From Gemmatimonadota bacterium (GTDB lineage: Bacteria; Gemmatimonadota; Gemmatimonadetes; Longimicrobiales; Gaopeijiaceae), in contig JACZXQ010000003.1 in NCBI GenBank assembly GCA_022571515.1, positions 25,001 to 89,000 of the forward strand: 64,000 nt of DNA, in the 5' to 3' direction. Below, piece after piece: positions 28,160 through 37,102 of this stretch. The stretch's first letter is position 1. Every line of letters starts with the position of its first letter. Below the pieces are notes generated by a model that saw only the letters and a program-made list of their open reading frames with translations, did not search any database and was not told the DNA's origin. Position numbers and translations under genes: made by a program.

Positions 28160-29789
28160 CCCGACACCCGAGAGGGTTGATACGTCCCGCGCTGCCTTCC
28201 GGGTCGGCGCGGGTATTTTTTTGAGCCGTGTCCTGGGGTTCGCGAGGGATGCGCTGCTCTCACGCTTCCTCGGTGCAACAGCCGTGATGGACGTCTGGGC
28301 CGCGGCCATGAGGACTCCCAACGTCATCCAGGTGTTACTGGGAGAAGGAACGCTCAGCGCCTCGGTGATTCCGGTCTACTCAGAGATGCTGGGCGAGGGA
28401 CGGGAAGAAGAGGCCGGCCGGTTCGCCGGCGCCGCGCTGGGCCTCGTGACCGTGCTGGCCTGGACGGCCGCGTTGGTCGGCATCGCGATCGCTCCGGCCA
28501 TCGCGCGTTACGCGTTTCCGCAGTTCACCCTCGAGCAGCAGACTCTCCTCACGACACTCATGCGCATCCTGTTCCCCATGGTGGCCTTCATCGCCATGTC
28601 GGCCTGGGCGCTGGCGATCCTGAACAGCCACGGGCGCTTCTTCACCTCGTACGTGGCCCCGGCGCTCTGGAACCTCTCGATGATCACGGTGCTCGTGTTC
28701 TTCGGCCTGACCATGGGCTGGGCGGCCCAAGGGCGAGAGGTAGATCTGGTTGTGGCCCTGGCCTGGGGAGCGCTCGTCGGCGGCTTGCTCCAGCTGCTGA
28801 TCCAGATCCCGTGGCTCGTACCCGTCCTGGGGCGTTTCCGGCTCTCCGTCAGTACACATGTGTCCGGCATGGGGCAAGCCATCCGCAACTTCGTGCCCGT
28901 GGTGTCCGCGAGAGGAATCGTGGGCCTGAGTGGGCTCGTGGACATGATCATCGCGGGTATTCTCGCCCCGGGCGCGATCTCGGGACTCTACTTCGCGCAG
29001 AGGCTGTACTACCTGCCGATTTCGCTGTTCGGGCTCAGCGTGGCCGCCGCCGAACTTCCGGAGCTGTCGCGCGAGAGGGCGCGAGCGCGGGAGGCGCTGG
29101 CCGGGCGCGTGAGCGAGGCGCTGGGGCGGGTCGCTTTCTTCGTGATTCCTACGGCGGTGGCCTACGTCGTGCTGGGGGACCTGTTCGTCGGCACGCTCTA
29201 TCAGGGCGGTCGGTTCGGGACGGATTCGACCACACTCGTCTACCTCGTGCTTGTCGCATACTCCGTCGGGCTCCCGGCTTCCGCTGCGTCACGCGCCCTG
29301 ACCTCGGCGTACTATGCGCTGCACGACACCAAGACGCCCGCCATCTTCGCCGTGGCTCGCATGATTCTGTCCGCCGGTACCGGCATCGCCCTCATGTTCC
29401 CGCTCGAGAACTTCGGTGTAGGAGAGGTGCGCTTCGGTGCGGTGGGACTCGCTACCGGCGCAACCATCGCTGCCTGGATGGAGTATGCCGTGCTGCGGCG
29501 CCGGCTTCGCACGCACATCGGAGACCACTCACCCGCAGCCGGACGCATTACGCGCATCGCGGTGGCCGCTACTGCAGCGGGCGCCGTCGGCGTCGGCGCG
29601 AAGTGGCTTCTGGGGTCGGCCACACCCGCCTGGGATGGATTGGTCACATTGGCACTCGGGGGAGTTGCGCCCGGACTCATTCTTCCGGTCCTCGCCGTAG
29701 GAACGGGGTTCGCTTTCGGGGTAACATACCTTGCCGTTACGTCCGCACTGGGCGTGGGCATCTCCCTCGGGGCCGCGTTCAGGAAATGA
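28143..29789 (+). CDS. murJ: Lipid II flippase MurJ
   Basis: MurJ moves the peptidoglycan precursor lipid II across the inner membrane. The 548-residue MOP-superfamily protein has about 14 hydrophobic helices. Its N-terminal signature (FLSRVLGFARDALLSRFLGA) is followed by VWAAAMRTPNVIQVLLGEGTLS, with the expected arginines. The RGIVGLSGLVDMIIAG and AQRLYYLPISLFGLSVA segments are typical. I chose TTG 28143, which overlaps the small upstream gene; other starts further in would remove the first conserved helix. Confidence 0.92.
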   Translation: MTEPTSPTPERVDTSRAAFRVGAGIFLSRVLGFARDALLSRFLGATAVMDVWAAAMRTPNVIQVLLGEGTLSASVIPVYSEMLGEGREEEAGRFAGAALGLVTVLAWTAALVGIAIAPAIARYAFPQFTLEQQTLLTTLMRILFPMVAFIAMSAWALAILNSHGRFFTSYVAPALWNLSMITVLVFFGLTMGWAAQGREVDLVVALAWGALVGGLLQLLIQIPWLVPVLGRFRLSVSTHVSGMGQAIRNFVPVVSARGIVGLSGLVDMIIAGILAPGAISGLYFAQRLYYLPISLFGLSVAAAELPELSRERARAREALAGRVSEALGRVAFFVIPTAVAYVVLGDLFVGTLYQGGRFGTDSTTLVYLVLVAYSVGLPASAASRALTSAYYALHDTKTPAIFAVARMILSAGTGIALMFPLENFGVGEVRFGAVGLATGATIAAWMEYAVLRRRLRTHIGDHSPAAGRITRIAVAATAAGAVGVGAKWLLGSATPAWDGLVTLALGGVAPGLILPVLAVGTGFAFGVTYLAVTSALGVGISLGAAFRK

Positions 29790-29805
29790 GGTAGGGCTTT
29801 TCAAG

Positions 29806-31626
29806 GTGCTGCAGGATCAGATCACTGGCCTATCTACCCGCCCCGGAGTCTACCTCTTCAAGAACAGTGCGGGAGAGATCCTTTATGTAGGCAAGGCCAA
29901 GTCGCTGCGCGCACGCGTGCGTAGCTACTTTCGCTCCGGGCAGATGAGTTCTCTCAAGACCCAGAGCCTGGTTCAGCGCATCGAGTCGGTCGATACCATC
30001 GTGGTCGGCTCCGAGGCCGAGGCACTGATCCTGGAAGCCAACCTGATCAAGGAGCATCAGCCCCGCTTCAACGTCCAGCTTCGCGATGACAAGAGGTATC
30101 CCTACATCAAGGTGACCCTGAACGAAGCGTTTCCGAGGGTCTACGTCACGCGCCGGACCGTCGACGATGGCTCCCGATACTTCGGGCCATACACGGCCGT
30201 AGGACCCATGCGGCAGGCTCTGGATCTCATCAAACGGCTCTACACCGTACGGTCGTGCCGTTACGACCTACCGACCGACGCGCCGTCGCGTCCATGCCTC
30301 GACTACCACATCGGCCGCTGCCTGGCGCCGTGCGTGGGCCTCCAGGACCAGGCCTCCTACGCCGGCATGATCGACGAGATCGTGAGCGTCCTCGAAGGAG
30401 AGAGCGAGGGGGTGCGGGCCCAGGTCGAAGAACGCATGCGTGTGGCAGCCGAGGCCATGGACTTCGAGCGCGCCGCGCGACTGAGAGATGTTCTCCCGGC
30501 CTTGGACGCCCTGGCGCGCGAGCAGCGCGTTCAGAAACTCGGGGGAGGGAACCACGACGTGGTGGGTCTCGCCCGTGACGGCGCCCTGGCCGTCGGGGTC
30601 GTGATGAGAATCCGTCGCGGTGTGCTGCTGGGGCGGGACACCCAGCGGTTCTCCGACATCGAGGACGAGTCGGACGATTCACTGCTGGCCTCGTTCACCA
30701 CCCGCTACTATCTGGGACGCGGCGACTCGGGGTACGGTGACATCCCCGGCGAGGTGCTCGTCCCGGGTGAATTCGAGGATCAGGAGGTTCTGGCCGAGAT
30801 CCTGACCGAGGCGGCAGGCCGCCGCGTACGAATCTTCACGCCCAAGAAAGGTGCCAAGCAGCGCCTACTCCCACTGGCCGGCGACAACGCGCGCCACGCG
30901 CTCGAGGACACCAGAGCGTCGCTCGAATGCGTTACGGACCGTGCCGAACTGGTGCTCTACGACCTCCAGGACAAGCTCGACCTCAAGATCGTGCCCCGCC
31001 TCATGGTCTGCTTCGACGTGTCTCATACACAGGGTGCCGAAACCGTAGGAAGCGCCGTGGTTTTCGAGAACGGCGAGCCAAAGAAGGCGGAATACCGCCA
31101 CATGCGTATCAAAGGTGACTGGGGCAACGACGACTATCGCTCCATGGCCGAGGTGGTAAGCCGATACTTCCGGCGGCGTACCGAAGAGAAAAAGCCGCTT
31201 CCCGACCTGGCGTTGATCGACGGGGGGAAAGGGCAACTCAGTGCCGCGGAGAGCGCTCTACGCGAGATTGGGATGACGGATGTGGCCCTGGCCGCACTCG
31301 CCAAACGAGAGGAGTCGGTCTTCCTGCCGGGCCGATCAGAGCCGATCCGCCTCGAGAAGAGAGACCGGGCACTCCACGTGCTCCAGCGCATCCGAGACGA
31401 AGCGCATCGTTTTGCGGTGTCGTACAACCGAAAGCTCCGGCGAAAGCGTACGATCAGGAGCGATCTGGCGGACATCCCAGGTATAGGGCCCAACCGCCAA
31501 CGGCTGCTGCTCCAGCGGTTCGGATCCGTTCGAGGCGTCCGTGATGCCTCGCCCGGAGACATCGCCCGAATACCGGGGTTCAGCGGCACTTTGGCGGCAC
31601 GGATTTTGACCTATTTGGGGCGTTGA
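29806..31626 (+). CDS. uvrC: Excinuclease ABC subunit C
   Basis: UvrC makes both incisions in nucleotide excision repair. The 606-residue protein begins with a GIY-YIG domain (RPGVYLFKNSAGEILYVGKA). A Cys cluster (CRYDLP...CLDYHIGRCLAPC), a UVR motif (FERAARLRDVLPALDALA), the RNase H-like 5'-nuclease domain (MVCFDVSHTQGAETVGSAVV, LALIDGGKGQLSAA) and a C-terminal HhH2 (IPGIGPNRQRLLLQRFGS) follow. I chose GTG 29806, 16 bases after murJ, because it just precedes the GIY-YIG domain. Confidence 0.94.
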   Translation: MLQDQITGLSTRPGVYLFKNSAGEILYVGKAKSLRARVRSYFRSGQMSSLKTQSLVQRIESVDTIVVGSEAEALILEANLIKEHQPRFNVQLRDDKRYPYIKVTLNEAFPRVYVTRRTVDDGSRYFGPYTAVGPMRQALDLIKRLYTVRSCRYDLPTDAPSRPCLDYHIGRCLAPCVGLQDQASYAGMIDEIVSVLEGESEGVRAQVEERMRVAAEAMDFERAARLRDVLPALDALAREQRVQKLGGGNHDVVGLARDGALAVGVVMRIRRGVLLGRDTQRFSDIEDESDDSLLASFTTRYYLGRGDSGYGDIPGEVLVPGEFEDQEVLAEILTEAAGRRVRIFTPKKGAKQRLLPLAGDNARHALEDTRASLECVTDRAELVLYDLQDKLDLKIVPRLMVCFDVSHTQGAETVGSAVVFENGEPKKAEYRHMRIKGDWGNDDYRSMAEVVSRYFRRRTEEKKPLPDLALIDGGKGQLSAAESALREIGMTDVALAALAKREESVFLPGRSEPIRLEKRDRALHVLQRIRDEAHRFAVSYNRKLRRKRTIRSDLADIPGIGPNRQRLLLQRFGSVRGVRDASPGDIARIPGFSGTLAARILTYLGR

Positions 31627-31715
31627 AAGGGCGGACGGCGTAGCACGGATCTTGCGCTCTCTCGCTTCGTATAACGACGGAGTGTTCATGCAGGGAGAAC
31701 CGAACAAACCCCGCG

Positions 31716-31744
31716 TTGACGATGTATGTGACGATCTCTAGGTT
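31716..31744 (+). promoter_or_regulatory. Possible promoter of the TPR gene
   Basis: TTGACG (31716-31721) is a good -35; after 17 bases TAGGTT (31739-31744) is a poor -10. Position relative to the gene (start near 31751, leader about 34 bases with AGGAGG) is right. Another TATAAC near 31670 lacks a fitting -35. Confidence 0.3.
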
Positions 31745-31784
31745 TCGTAATTATGCATATCAAAAAACGAAGGAGGATTTTCGG

Positions 31785-33143
31785 ATGAATTTCCGGTTGG
31801 GACTCATCCTGGCTGGCTCGGCCGTGTTGTGCGCCGCCACCTCGGTGGAGGCGCAGGAACCGGAGGACAACAAGTTCACGGGCTTGGCGTCAATCAGTCT
31901 CGAGATCGCGCGTACCGCAATGCTGCCGATCGACGCCACGGTCGCCTACCAGAAGGCGCTGGACCTGGCGCTAGACGGAATCCGGGCGCTTCCCATGAAC
32001 TCGCAGTCCCATTTCCAGGCTGCGCGCGCGTACATGGGATTGGGCCGATACGCCGAGGCTGACAGCTCGTTCAGCAAGGCTGAAGAACTCTGGCCCGAAT
32101 ACCTCGACGAAACCTTACTCCACCGTGAGAACGGCTGGGTCGAGGCGTACAACGAGGCCCTCGAACTCGCGGACGTCGATGAGCAGGCGGCGCTGGATCT
32201 CTTCCTCAAGGCGAACATCCTTTATCAAGATCGGCCCGAGACCTATCTGAGCATCGCATCGATCCTGGCAGGCAGAGCCGAGTACCAGGAAGCCATCGAC
32301 GCGTATAAGGAAGTCGTCCGTACCATCGACCAGCCGACCACCCGGGACCGAGAAGAGGAAACGCTGACGACCTGGGTCACGTTCCGGACCACGGCCCTGC
32401 TCAACATTGGCCAGCTCTACCTCGGCACCGACCAGCCGGAAGAAGCCGCCGTAGCCTATCAGGCCGTATTGGACACGGACCCGGACAACGACCAGGCCAA
32501 AAGCAACCTGGCCATCGCGTTGGCCGCAGGGGGCGAGGGCGATGCCGCACTCGACCTGTACGAGCAGATCCTGGTGGACACCGCATCCTCCGAGTACGAC
32601 TACTACAACGCCGGAGTGGGCTTCTACCGAGCGGAGGTATGGGACAGGGCGGCAGTCGCCTTCAGGGGGGTCGTCGACCGCAATCCCATGCACCGTGATG
32701 CACTTCAGAACATGGCCCAAAGCATGGTGCTCGCGCAGCAGTACGAAGAGCTCCTCCCGTTCTCGAAGAAGCTGTTGGAGATGGACCCGCAAAACGAGTT
32801 CGCGTTCCGCTTCCACGCACGGGCCTTGGTCGAGACCGGCAGTACCGATGAAGCCGTCGCGCTAATGGTGGAGATGGAGGAACTCACCTTCCTAGTGGAT
32901 AACCTCCGCATCATATCGATCGGGAGCACAGGCGCCCGGGTCGAAGGCGTGCTAGTGAACAAGGCGCTCGAGGAGGGTGTCTCCGTCAAGCTGCGTTTCC
33001 ACTTCTTCGATCGGATGGGAACCGACTTGGGGACCAAGGACATCGAGGTGGGCACCGGAGGAGCCGATGTAGCCATGGAGTTCAGGGTAGAGTTCTCGAG
33101 CGACCAATCGGTCGGTGGGTATAGCTACGAGGTCGTCAGCTAG
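31785..33143 (+). CDS. Secreted TPR-repeat protein
   Basis: The 452-residue product has a signal peptide (NFRLGLILAGSAVLCAATSVEA) followed by several tetratricopeptide-like helical repeats. Clear ones include FQAARAYMGLGRYAEADSSF, EAAVAYQAVLDTDPDNDQAK and YNAGVGFYRAEVWDRAAVAF. A C-terminal beta-rich domain of about 80 residues (about 370-452) ends it. ATG 31785 is fixed by a perfect AGGAGG at 31771-31776. TPR solenoids bind proteins; partner and role are unknown. tRNA-Gly follows 17 bases later. Confidence 0.8.
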   Translation: MNFRLGLILAGSAVLCAATSVEAQEPEDNKFTGLASISLEIARTAMLPIDATVAYQKALDLALDGIRALPMNSQSHFQAARAYMGLGRYAEADSSFSKAEELWPEYLDETLLHRENGWVEAYNEALELADVDEQAALDLFLKANILYQDRPETYLSIASILAGRAEYQEAIDAYKEVVRTIDQPTTRDREEETLTTWVTFRTTALLNIGQLYLGTDQPEEAAVAYQAVLDTDPDNDQAKSNLAIALAAGGEGDAALDLYEQILVDTASSEYDYYNAGVGFYRAEVWDRAAVAFRGVVDRNPMHRDALQNMAQSMVLAQQYEELLPFSKKLLEMDPQNEFAFRFHARALVETGSTDEAVALMVEMEELTFLVDNLRIISIGSTGARVEGVLVNKALEEGVSVKLRFHFFDRMGTDLGTKDIEVGTGGADVAMEFRVEFSSDQSVGGYSYEVVS

Positions 33144-33160
33144 GTTATTAGATGGAGGTG

Positions 33161-33233
33161 CGGGTGTAGCTCAGTTGGTAGAGCATCAGCTTCCCAAGCT
33201 GAGGGTCGCCGGTTCGAATCCGGTCGCCCGCTT
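33161..33233 (+). tRNA. tRNA-Gly(CCC)
   Basis: A complete cloverleaf is visible. The acceptor stem is GCGGGTG/CGCCCGC with one G-U pair, the D arm GCTC...GAGC, the anticodon stem TCAGC/GCTGA with loop TTCCCAA (anticodon CCC), and the T arm GCCGG-TTCGAAT-CCGGT with one wobble. The discriminator is T and CCA is not encoded. It reads GGG codons, which matter in this GC-rich genome. Confidence 0.95.
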
Positions 33234-33248
33234 GTAGGAGAAACCGTT

Positions 33249-33276
33249 GCGGTGTCCCGGGTTACCGGGGCACCGC
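33249..33276 (+). terminator. Hairpin after tRNA-Gly
   Basis: GCGGTGTCCC and GGGGCACCGC pair along 10 bp with one wobble around an 8-base loop, 16 bases after the tRNA. There is no strong T-run after it. A role in ending the tRNA transcript is likely but not certain. Confidence 0.45.
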
Positions 33277-33438
33277 ATCCGCGTTTGGGGGCCTGCGGCC
33301 GATGGGCCAGCATGCGGTAGGTACTGATCGCCATCGTGAGCAAGACCCCCGAGTGAGCCCCCACCGCGTGCGCTTTGGAGGCCGGTGCGGTATTTATGAA
33401 CAGGGCAATTGGCTCCACCCCCTTCCTGCGAGGCCACC

Positions 33439-35808
33439 GTGTCCAGTATTCGATCGATCGCGCGCCGCCGCCGTTTCCGCCCGGCGATGACCCTGGTCAT
33501 CTTCGCTTCCCTGTTTCCAGTGAGTGTACTTGCTCAGGGCGACGATGCACCCCGGCCGATGACCTTCCTCGATGTTCAGGAAATGCGGCGGGCCGGCTCT
33601 TGGGCTATCAGCCCCGACGGCCAGTGGATGCTGTACACGGTGACGACGCCCGATTGGCAGGAGGCCTCGAGCCAGTCGGACATCCACCTGGTGTCGCTGG
33701 CTGATGGTCTTCCATCCCGTCGGCAGATGACGTTCACCGACGACAAGAACGAAACCTCCCCCACGTGGTCGGCGGGCGGGGACTTCTTCGTGTTCGCCTC
33801 GAACCGGGACGCTACGGGCAACGCTGCGAGCGGGCGTGGTGGCGGTCCTGCGGCCGGCCGGGGCGGTCGTGGGGGCGGGGGCGGTCCGGGGATCCAGTTG
33901 TACATGATGCGGCGGGACGGTGGCGAGGCCCGCAAGATCACGGACGAGAGCGAGGGCGTGCGTGACTTCCAATTCAGCCCGGACGGCGCCTGGTTGGTCT
34001 ATCGCAGCGGCAGCTCAGGAGAGGAGCAGCTCTACCGGTTGCCCATCGACGGCATTACCGACGCCGAGCCCGAAAAGCTGACCGACGCCGACGCCGGCGT
34101 CCAGCAGTGGGATTTCACGCACGGAGGCGACCGCATCTACTTCGTGCGCCCTGACGCGTTCGACGACGACGAAAAGCGCCGGCGCGAAGCGCGCTTCACC
34201 GTCGACATCAAGAACATGGAGACGCCGCTCTCCAACCTTTGGGCACTCGACCTCGACCCGCACAAGACGATGCAACTCACCGAAGGTCCCGACATGAGCG
34301 TGTCGAGCTTCACGGTCTCGCGAGACGACCGGTGGGTAGGCCTCGTGGGCGGGTCGCCCGAACGGTACGAGCGAAACATCACGGGCGCCGGCCTCTACTC
34401 GGACCTTTACCTCTTGGAGGCGGCCACCGGCCACGTCGAGCGCCTCACGGAGAACTACGAAATCCGCGAGAGCGGTCCGAGCTTCTCACCGGATGGGAAG
34501 TGGATCGCCTACGGTGGTCCCGAAGACATGACCCGCTACACGATGACGAATTCCACCGTCTACGTGCGCGAGGTGGACGACCGCGGCGGCGCGTTCCGCC
34601 GGCTCGGAAACTCCTGGGACAACGACATCCGCCTCGGATTCTGGTCGATGGATGGTGGCACCATGTACTTCAGCGGGGGCGTTCGGGTGACGACCCAACT
34701 TCACGCGCTCGACATCGAGACGGGTGCGGTGCGGCAGGTCACCGAGGAGCGAGCCGTGTTGTCCGTGAGCCGTGACGAGGACACCGGGGTGATCCTCCTC
34801 AACTACGCCGATCCCATGACGCCGAACATCCTGTTCAAGGTAGCGAGGCTGGATCGCATCGGGAATCGGTCGGACTGGTTGCAGCTCACCGACCCGAACC
34901 CACAGGTCCGGGGTTTCGCTCTGGGCGAGGAGAGGGAGGTCAGTTGGACCTCGACCGACGGCAAGGAGGTAGGCGGCATACTCGTGTATCCGGTGGGATA
35001 CCAGGAGGGTCGGCGCTACCCGCTCATCGTGGCGATCCACGGCGGTCCCGCGTCGGCCGACGTACTCCGGTTCAACGGCGGCTCCGGGGCGCAGGTCTAT
35101 GCCGGTGCCGGATACGCCATCTTGAAGCCGAATTACCGAGGCTCCAGGAACTACGGCAACGCGCACCGCACCGACATCGTCGGAGACTACTTCACGCTCG
35201 GCTTCGACGACATCATGACCGGCGTCGACATGCTCATCGAGGAGGGCATCGTCGACCGCGACCGCATGGGCGCCCTCGGATGGAGCGCCGGTGGGCACTG
35301 GTCCAACTGGATTCTCACCCACACCGATCGCTTCAAGGCGATCAGCTCGGGGGCGGGCACCATGAACTGGATCTCGATGTACGCGCAGAGCGACGTGCAG
35401 CGGAATCGGCAGTTCTACATCGGCGACGACTTTCTCTATGAGAATTTCGAGCCCTATTGGAATCAGTCGCCGCTGAAGTACATCGCCGCCGCGACGACGC
35501 CCACGATGGTTCATGTCGTCGAGGGCGATCCCCGCGTGCCGAGCCCGCAGTCGGTCGAGTTGCACATGGCCCTCAAGAAGCTCGGCGTGGACACGGAACT
35601 GTTCATGTACCCGGGCCGTAGCCACGGCATTCCCGATCCGCGGAACCGGCTGGTCAAAGCGGTGAGCGAGATGGCGTGGATGGACTACTACGTGCGCGGC
35701 ATGGGGGAGAAGTTCCAATGGCGCGACGTGCTGAAGACGCTGAAGGAGGAGGAGGAGGAGGAGGAGGAGAGCCGCCCGCGCCCGGTCACCGACGGAGGGG
35801 GAGCCTAG
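33439..35808 (+). CDS. Secreted S9-family prolyl oligopeptidase-like peptidase
   Basis: The 789-residue protein has a signal peptide (RFRPAMTLVIFASLFPVSVLAQ), a beta-propeller made of WD40-like PD40 strands (FSPDGAWLVYRS, FSPDGKWIAYGG), and a C-terminal alpha/beta hydrolase. The expected triad is Ser616 in GWSAGGHW, Asp697 in GDPRVP and His729 in RSHGIP. A Gly/Arg-rich insert near residues 131-155 and a tail of eight glutamates near the C terminus are unusual. I chose GTG 33439 with GCGAGG before it; TTG 33409 is possible. It would digest Pro-containing peptides outside the cytoplasm. Its TAG stop overlaps that of the convergent gene. Confidence 0.88.
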   Translation: MSSIRSIARRRRFRPAMTLVIFASLFPVSVLAQGDDAPRPMTFLDVQEMRRAGSWAISPDGQWMLYTVTTPDWQEASSQSDIHLVSLADGLPSRRQMTFTDDKNETSPTWSAGGDFFVFASNRDATGNAASGRGGGPAAGRGGRGGGGGPGIQLYMMRRDGGEARKITDESEGVRDFQFSPDGAWLVYRSGSSGEEQLYRLPIDGITDAEPEKLTDADAGVQQWDFTHGGDRIYFVRPDAFDDDEKRRREARFTVDIKNMETPLSNLWALDLDPHKTMQLTEGPDMSVSSFTVSRDDRWVGLVGGSPERYERNITGAGLYSDLYLLEAATGHVERLTENYEIRESGPSFSPDGKWIAYGGPEDMTRYTMTNSTVYVREVDDRGGAFRRLGNSWDNDIRLGFWSMDGGTMYFSGGVRVTTQLHALDIETGAVRQVTEERAVLSVSRDEDTGVILLNYADPMTPNILFKVARLDRIGNRSDWLQLTDPNPQVRGFALGEEREVSWTSTDGKEVGGILVYPVGYQEGRRYPLIVAIHGGPASADVLRFNGGSGAQVYAGAGYAILKPNYRGSRNYGNAHRTDIVGDYFTLGFDDIMTGVDMLIEEGIVDRDRMGALGWSAGGHWSNWILTHTDRFKAISSGAGTMNWISMYAQSDVQRNRQFYIGDDFLYENFEPYWNQSPLKYIAAATTPTMVHVVEGDPRVPSPQSVELHMALKKLGVDTELFMYPGRSHGIPDPRNRLVKAVSEMAWMDYYVRGMGEKFQWRDVLKTLKEEEEEEEESRPRPVTDGGGA

Positions 35809-37004
35809 CGTCCCTCGATCGACAGATTCACCAACTCGCGAAACCGCCGCAGCGGGTTAGGTCCCCTCGGCGTCTGCGTGAAGACCAACCCGATGATCTC
35901 GCGCTCGGGGTCGATCCAGGCATTGGTTCCGTCCGAGCCACCGTGGCCGTACGTGCCGTCGGAGAGCCTCCAACCGTAGCCGTAGTACGACGCGGCATCA
36001 CCTTCACCATCGATGTGGCTCTTCGGTGAAGTCATTGTGCGCACACTCTCCTCCGTGAGAATGCGCTGGCCGTCGTAGATGCCACCGTTGAGGAAGGCCT
36101 GGGCGAAGATCGCGTAGTCCCAAGCCGTCGAGATCATCCCGCCAGAGCCACGCGCGAAGGGGTACGGGACCGGCCCTCCAGGCGTGCCGCCCGGCATCCA
36201 ATCGCCGCCCTCACCGCGCCGGTAGTAAACGGCACCCATCCTGTCGAGCTTCCCGTCGACCTCGTGCCCGGCCCTATGGTTGTAGCTGTCGTCCATTCTC
36301 AGTGGCCCGTACACGGCACCGTTCAGATAGTCCTCGAGCAGCTTTCCCGAAGCGATCTCCACCAGTGCAGCGAGCGTGTTGTAGCCGGGGTTGCTGTAGC
36401 GGTACGTCTCCCCCGGAGGCACCGCGGCTCCGATCACACCGAAGCGGGCCGCCTCAAGTTGGAGCGTCGGTGCGTCGGGATGCTCGGCCGTGGGCTCCAT
36501 GAGCGGGCGCAAGAACAGCGTCGGGATGCGTAGCCCACTGCTGTGCGACAGGAGCTGCCCGATCGTGATGAAGCCGGCCCGGTAGTTGTCCCACTCGGGG
36601 ATGCGTTCGCGCACCAGATCGGTGTAGCTGAGCTCACCCTTCTCCACGAGCTGTGCGATCGCCGTAGCGATCAACGGCTTCGTGTTGGAGGCCATGCGGA
36701 ACATGGTGTTGCGCTCCATGGGGAGCCCACGTTCCTGGTCCCGCATGCCGACTGCCTCGTGGACCACGACGCGGCCCTGTCGCGCGATGAGGATCACCGC
36801 GCCAACGAGGTCGCCGCGCTCGACCGCCTCCTCGTAAAGGCCTACGGCTGCGGCCAGGACGGACGGTGACATCCCGACGTCTTCGGCGTGCCCATACGAA
36901 AGCGTGTAGACGTGCTGTGCCTGGAGCTCCGCCACGCCCAGAGCCGTAACGGCGAGCAAAGCGAGAGCGACCTGCGTTAGGGTCTTCAGAGCGTGGAACC
37001 GCAT
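35805..37004 (-). CDS. Secreted beta-lactamase-fold serine hydrolase (S12/class C type)
   Basis: The 399-residue product has a signal peptide (LTQVALALLAVTALGVAELQA). The class C beta-lactamase/DD-peptidase fold follows, with S106-x-x-K109 in MASNTKPL, a YSN motif in YRYSNPGYNT and HGG in TYGHGGSDGT. Such proteins act as esterases, D-aminopeptidases or peptidoglycan hydrolases as well as beta-lactamases; the substrate cannot be told. ATG 37004 follows GGAG. The stop codon shares three bases with the convergent peptidase gene. Confidence 0.87.
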   Translation of the reverse strand: MRFHALKTLTQVALALLAVTALGVAELQAQHVYTLSYGHAEDVGMSPSVLAAAVGLYEEAVERGDLVGAVILIARQGRVVVHEAVGMRDQERGLPMERNTMFRMASNTKPLIATAIAQLVEKGELSYTDLVRERIPEWDNYRAGFITIGQLLSHSSGLRIPTLFLRPLMEPTAEHPDAPTLQLEAARFGVIGAAVPPGETYRYSNPGYNTLAALVEIASGKLLEDYLNGAVYGPLRMDDSYNHRAGHEVDGKLDRMGAVYYRRGEGGDWMPGGTPGGPVPYPFARGSGGMISTAWDYAIFAQAFLNGGIYDGQRILTEESVRTMTSPKSHIDGEGDAASYYGYGWRLSDGTYGHGGSDGTNAWIDPEREIIGLVFTQTPRGPNPLRRFRELVNLSIEGR

Positions 37005-37102
37005 ATAACCTGTCTCCGGTGTGGTGTCGGGGTCGTCGCGGAGGTTATGATGCCCGCCGGCGAACCGCCAGGCTGGCCGGGACCCCAAGGGGAGATCAAC
37101 TG

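Noticed and set aside
35805-35808. Overlapping stop codons of two convergent genes as a regulatory device
   Set aside because: Such overlaps are common in compact genomes and nothing else at the site suggests regulation.
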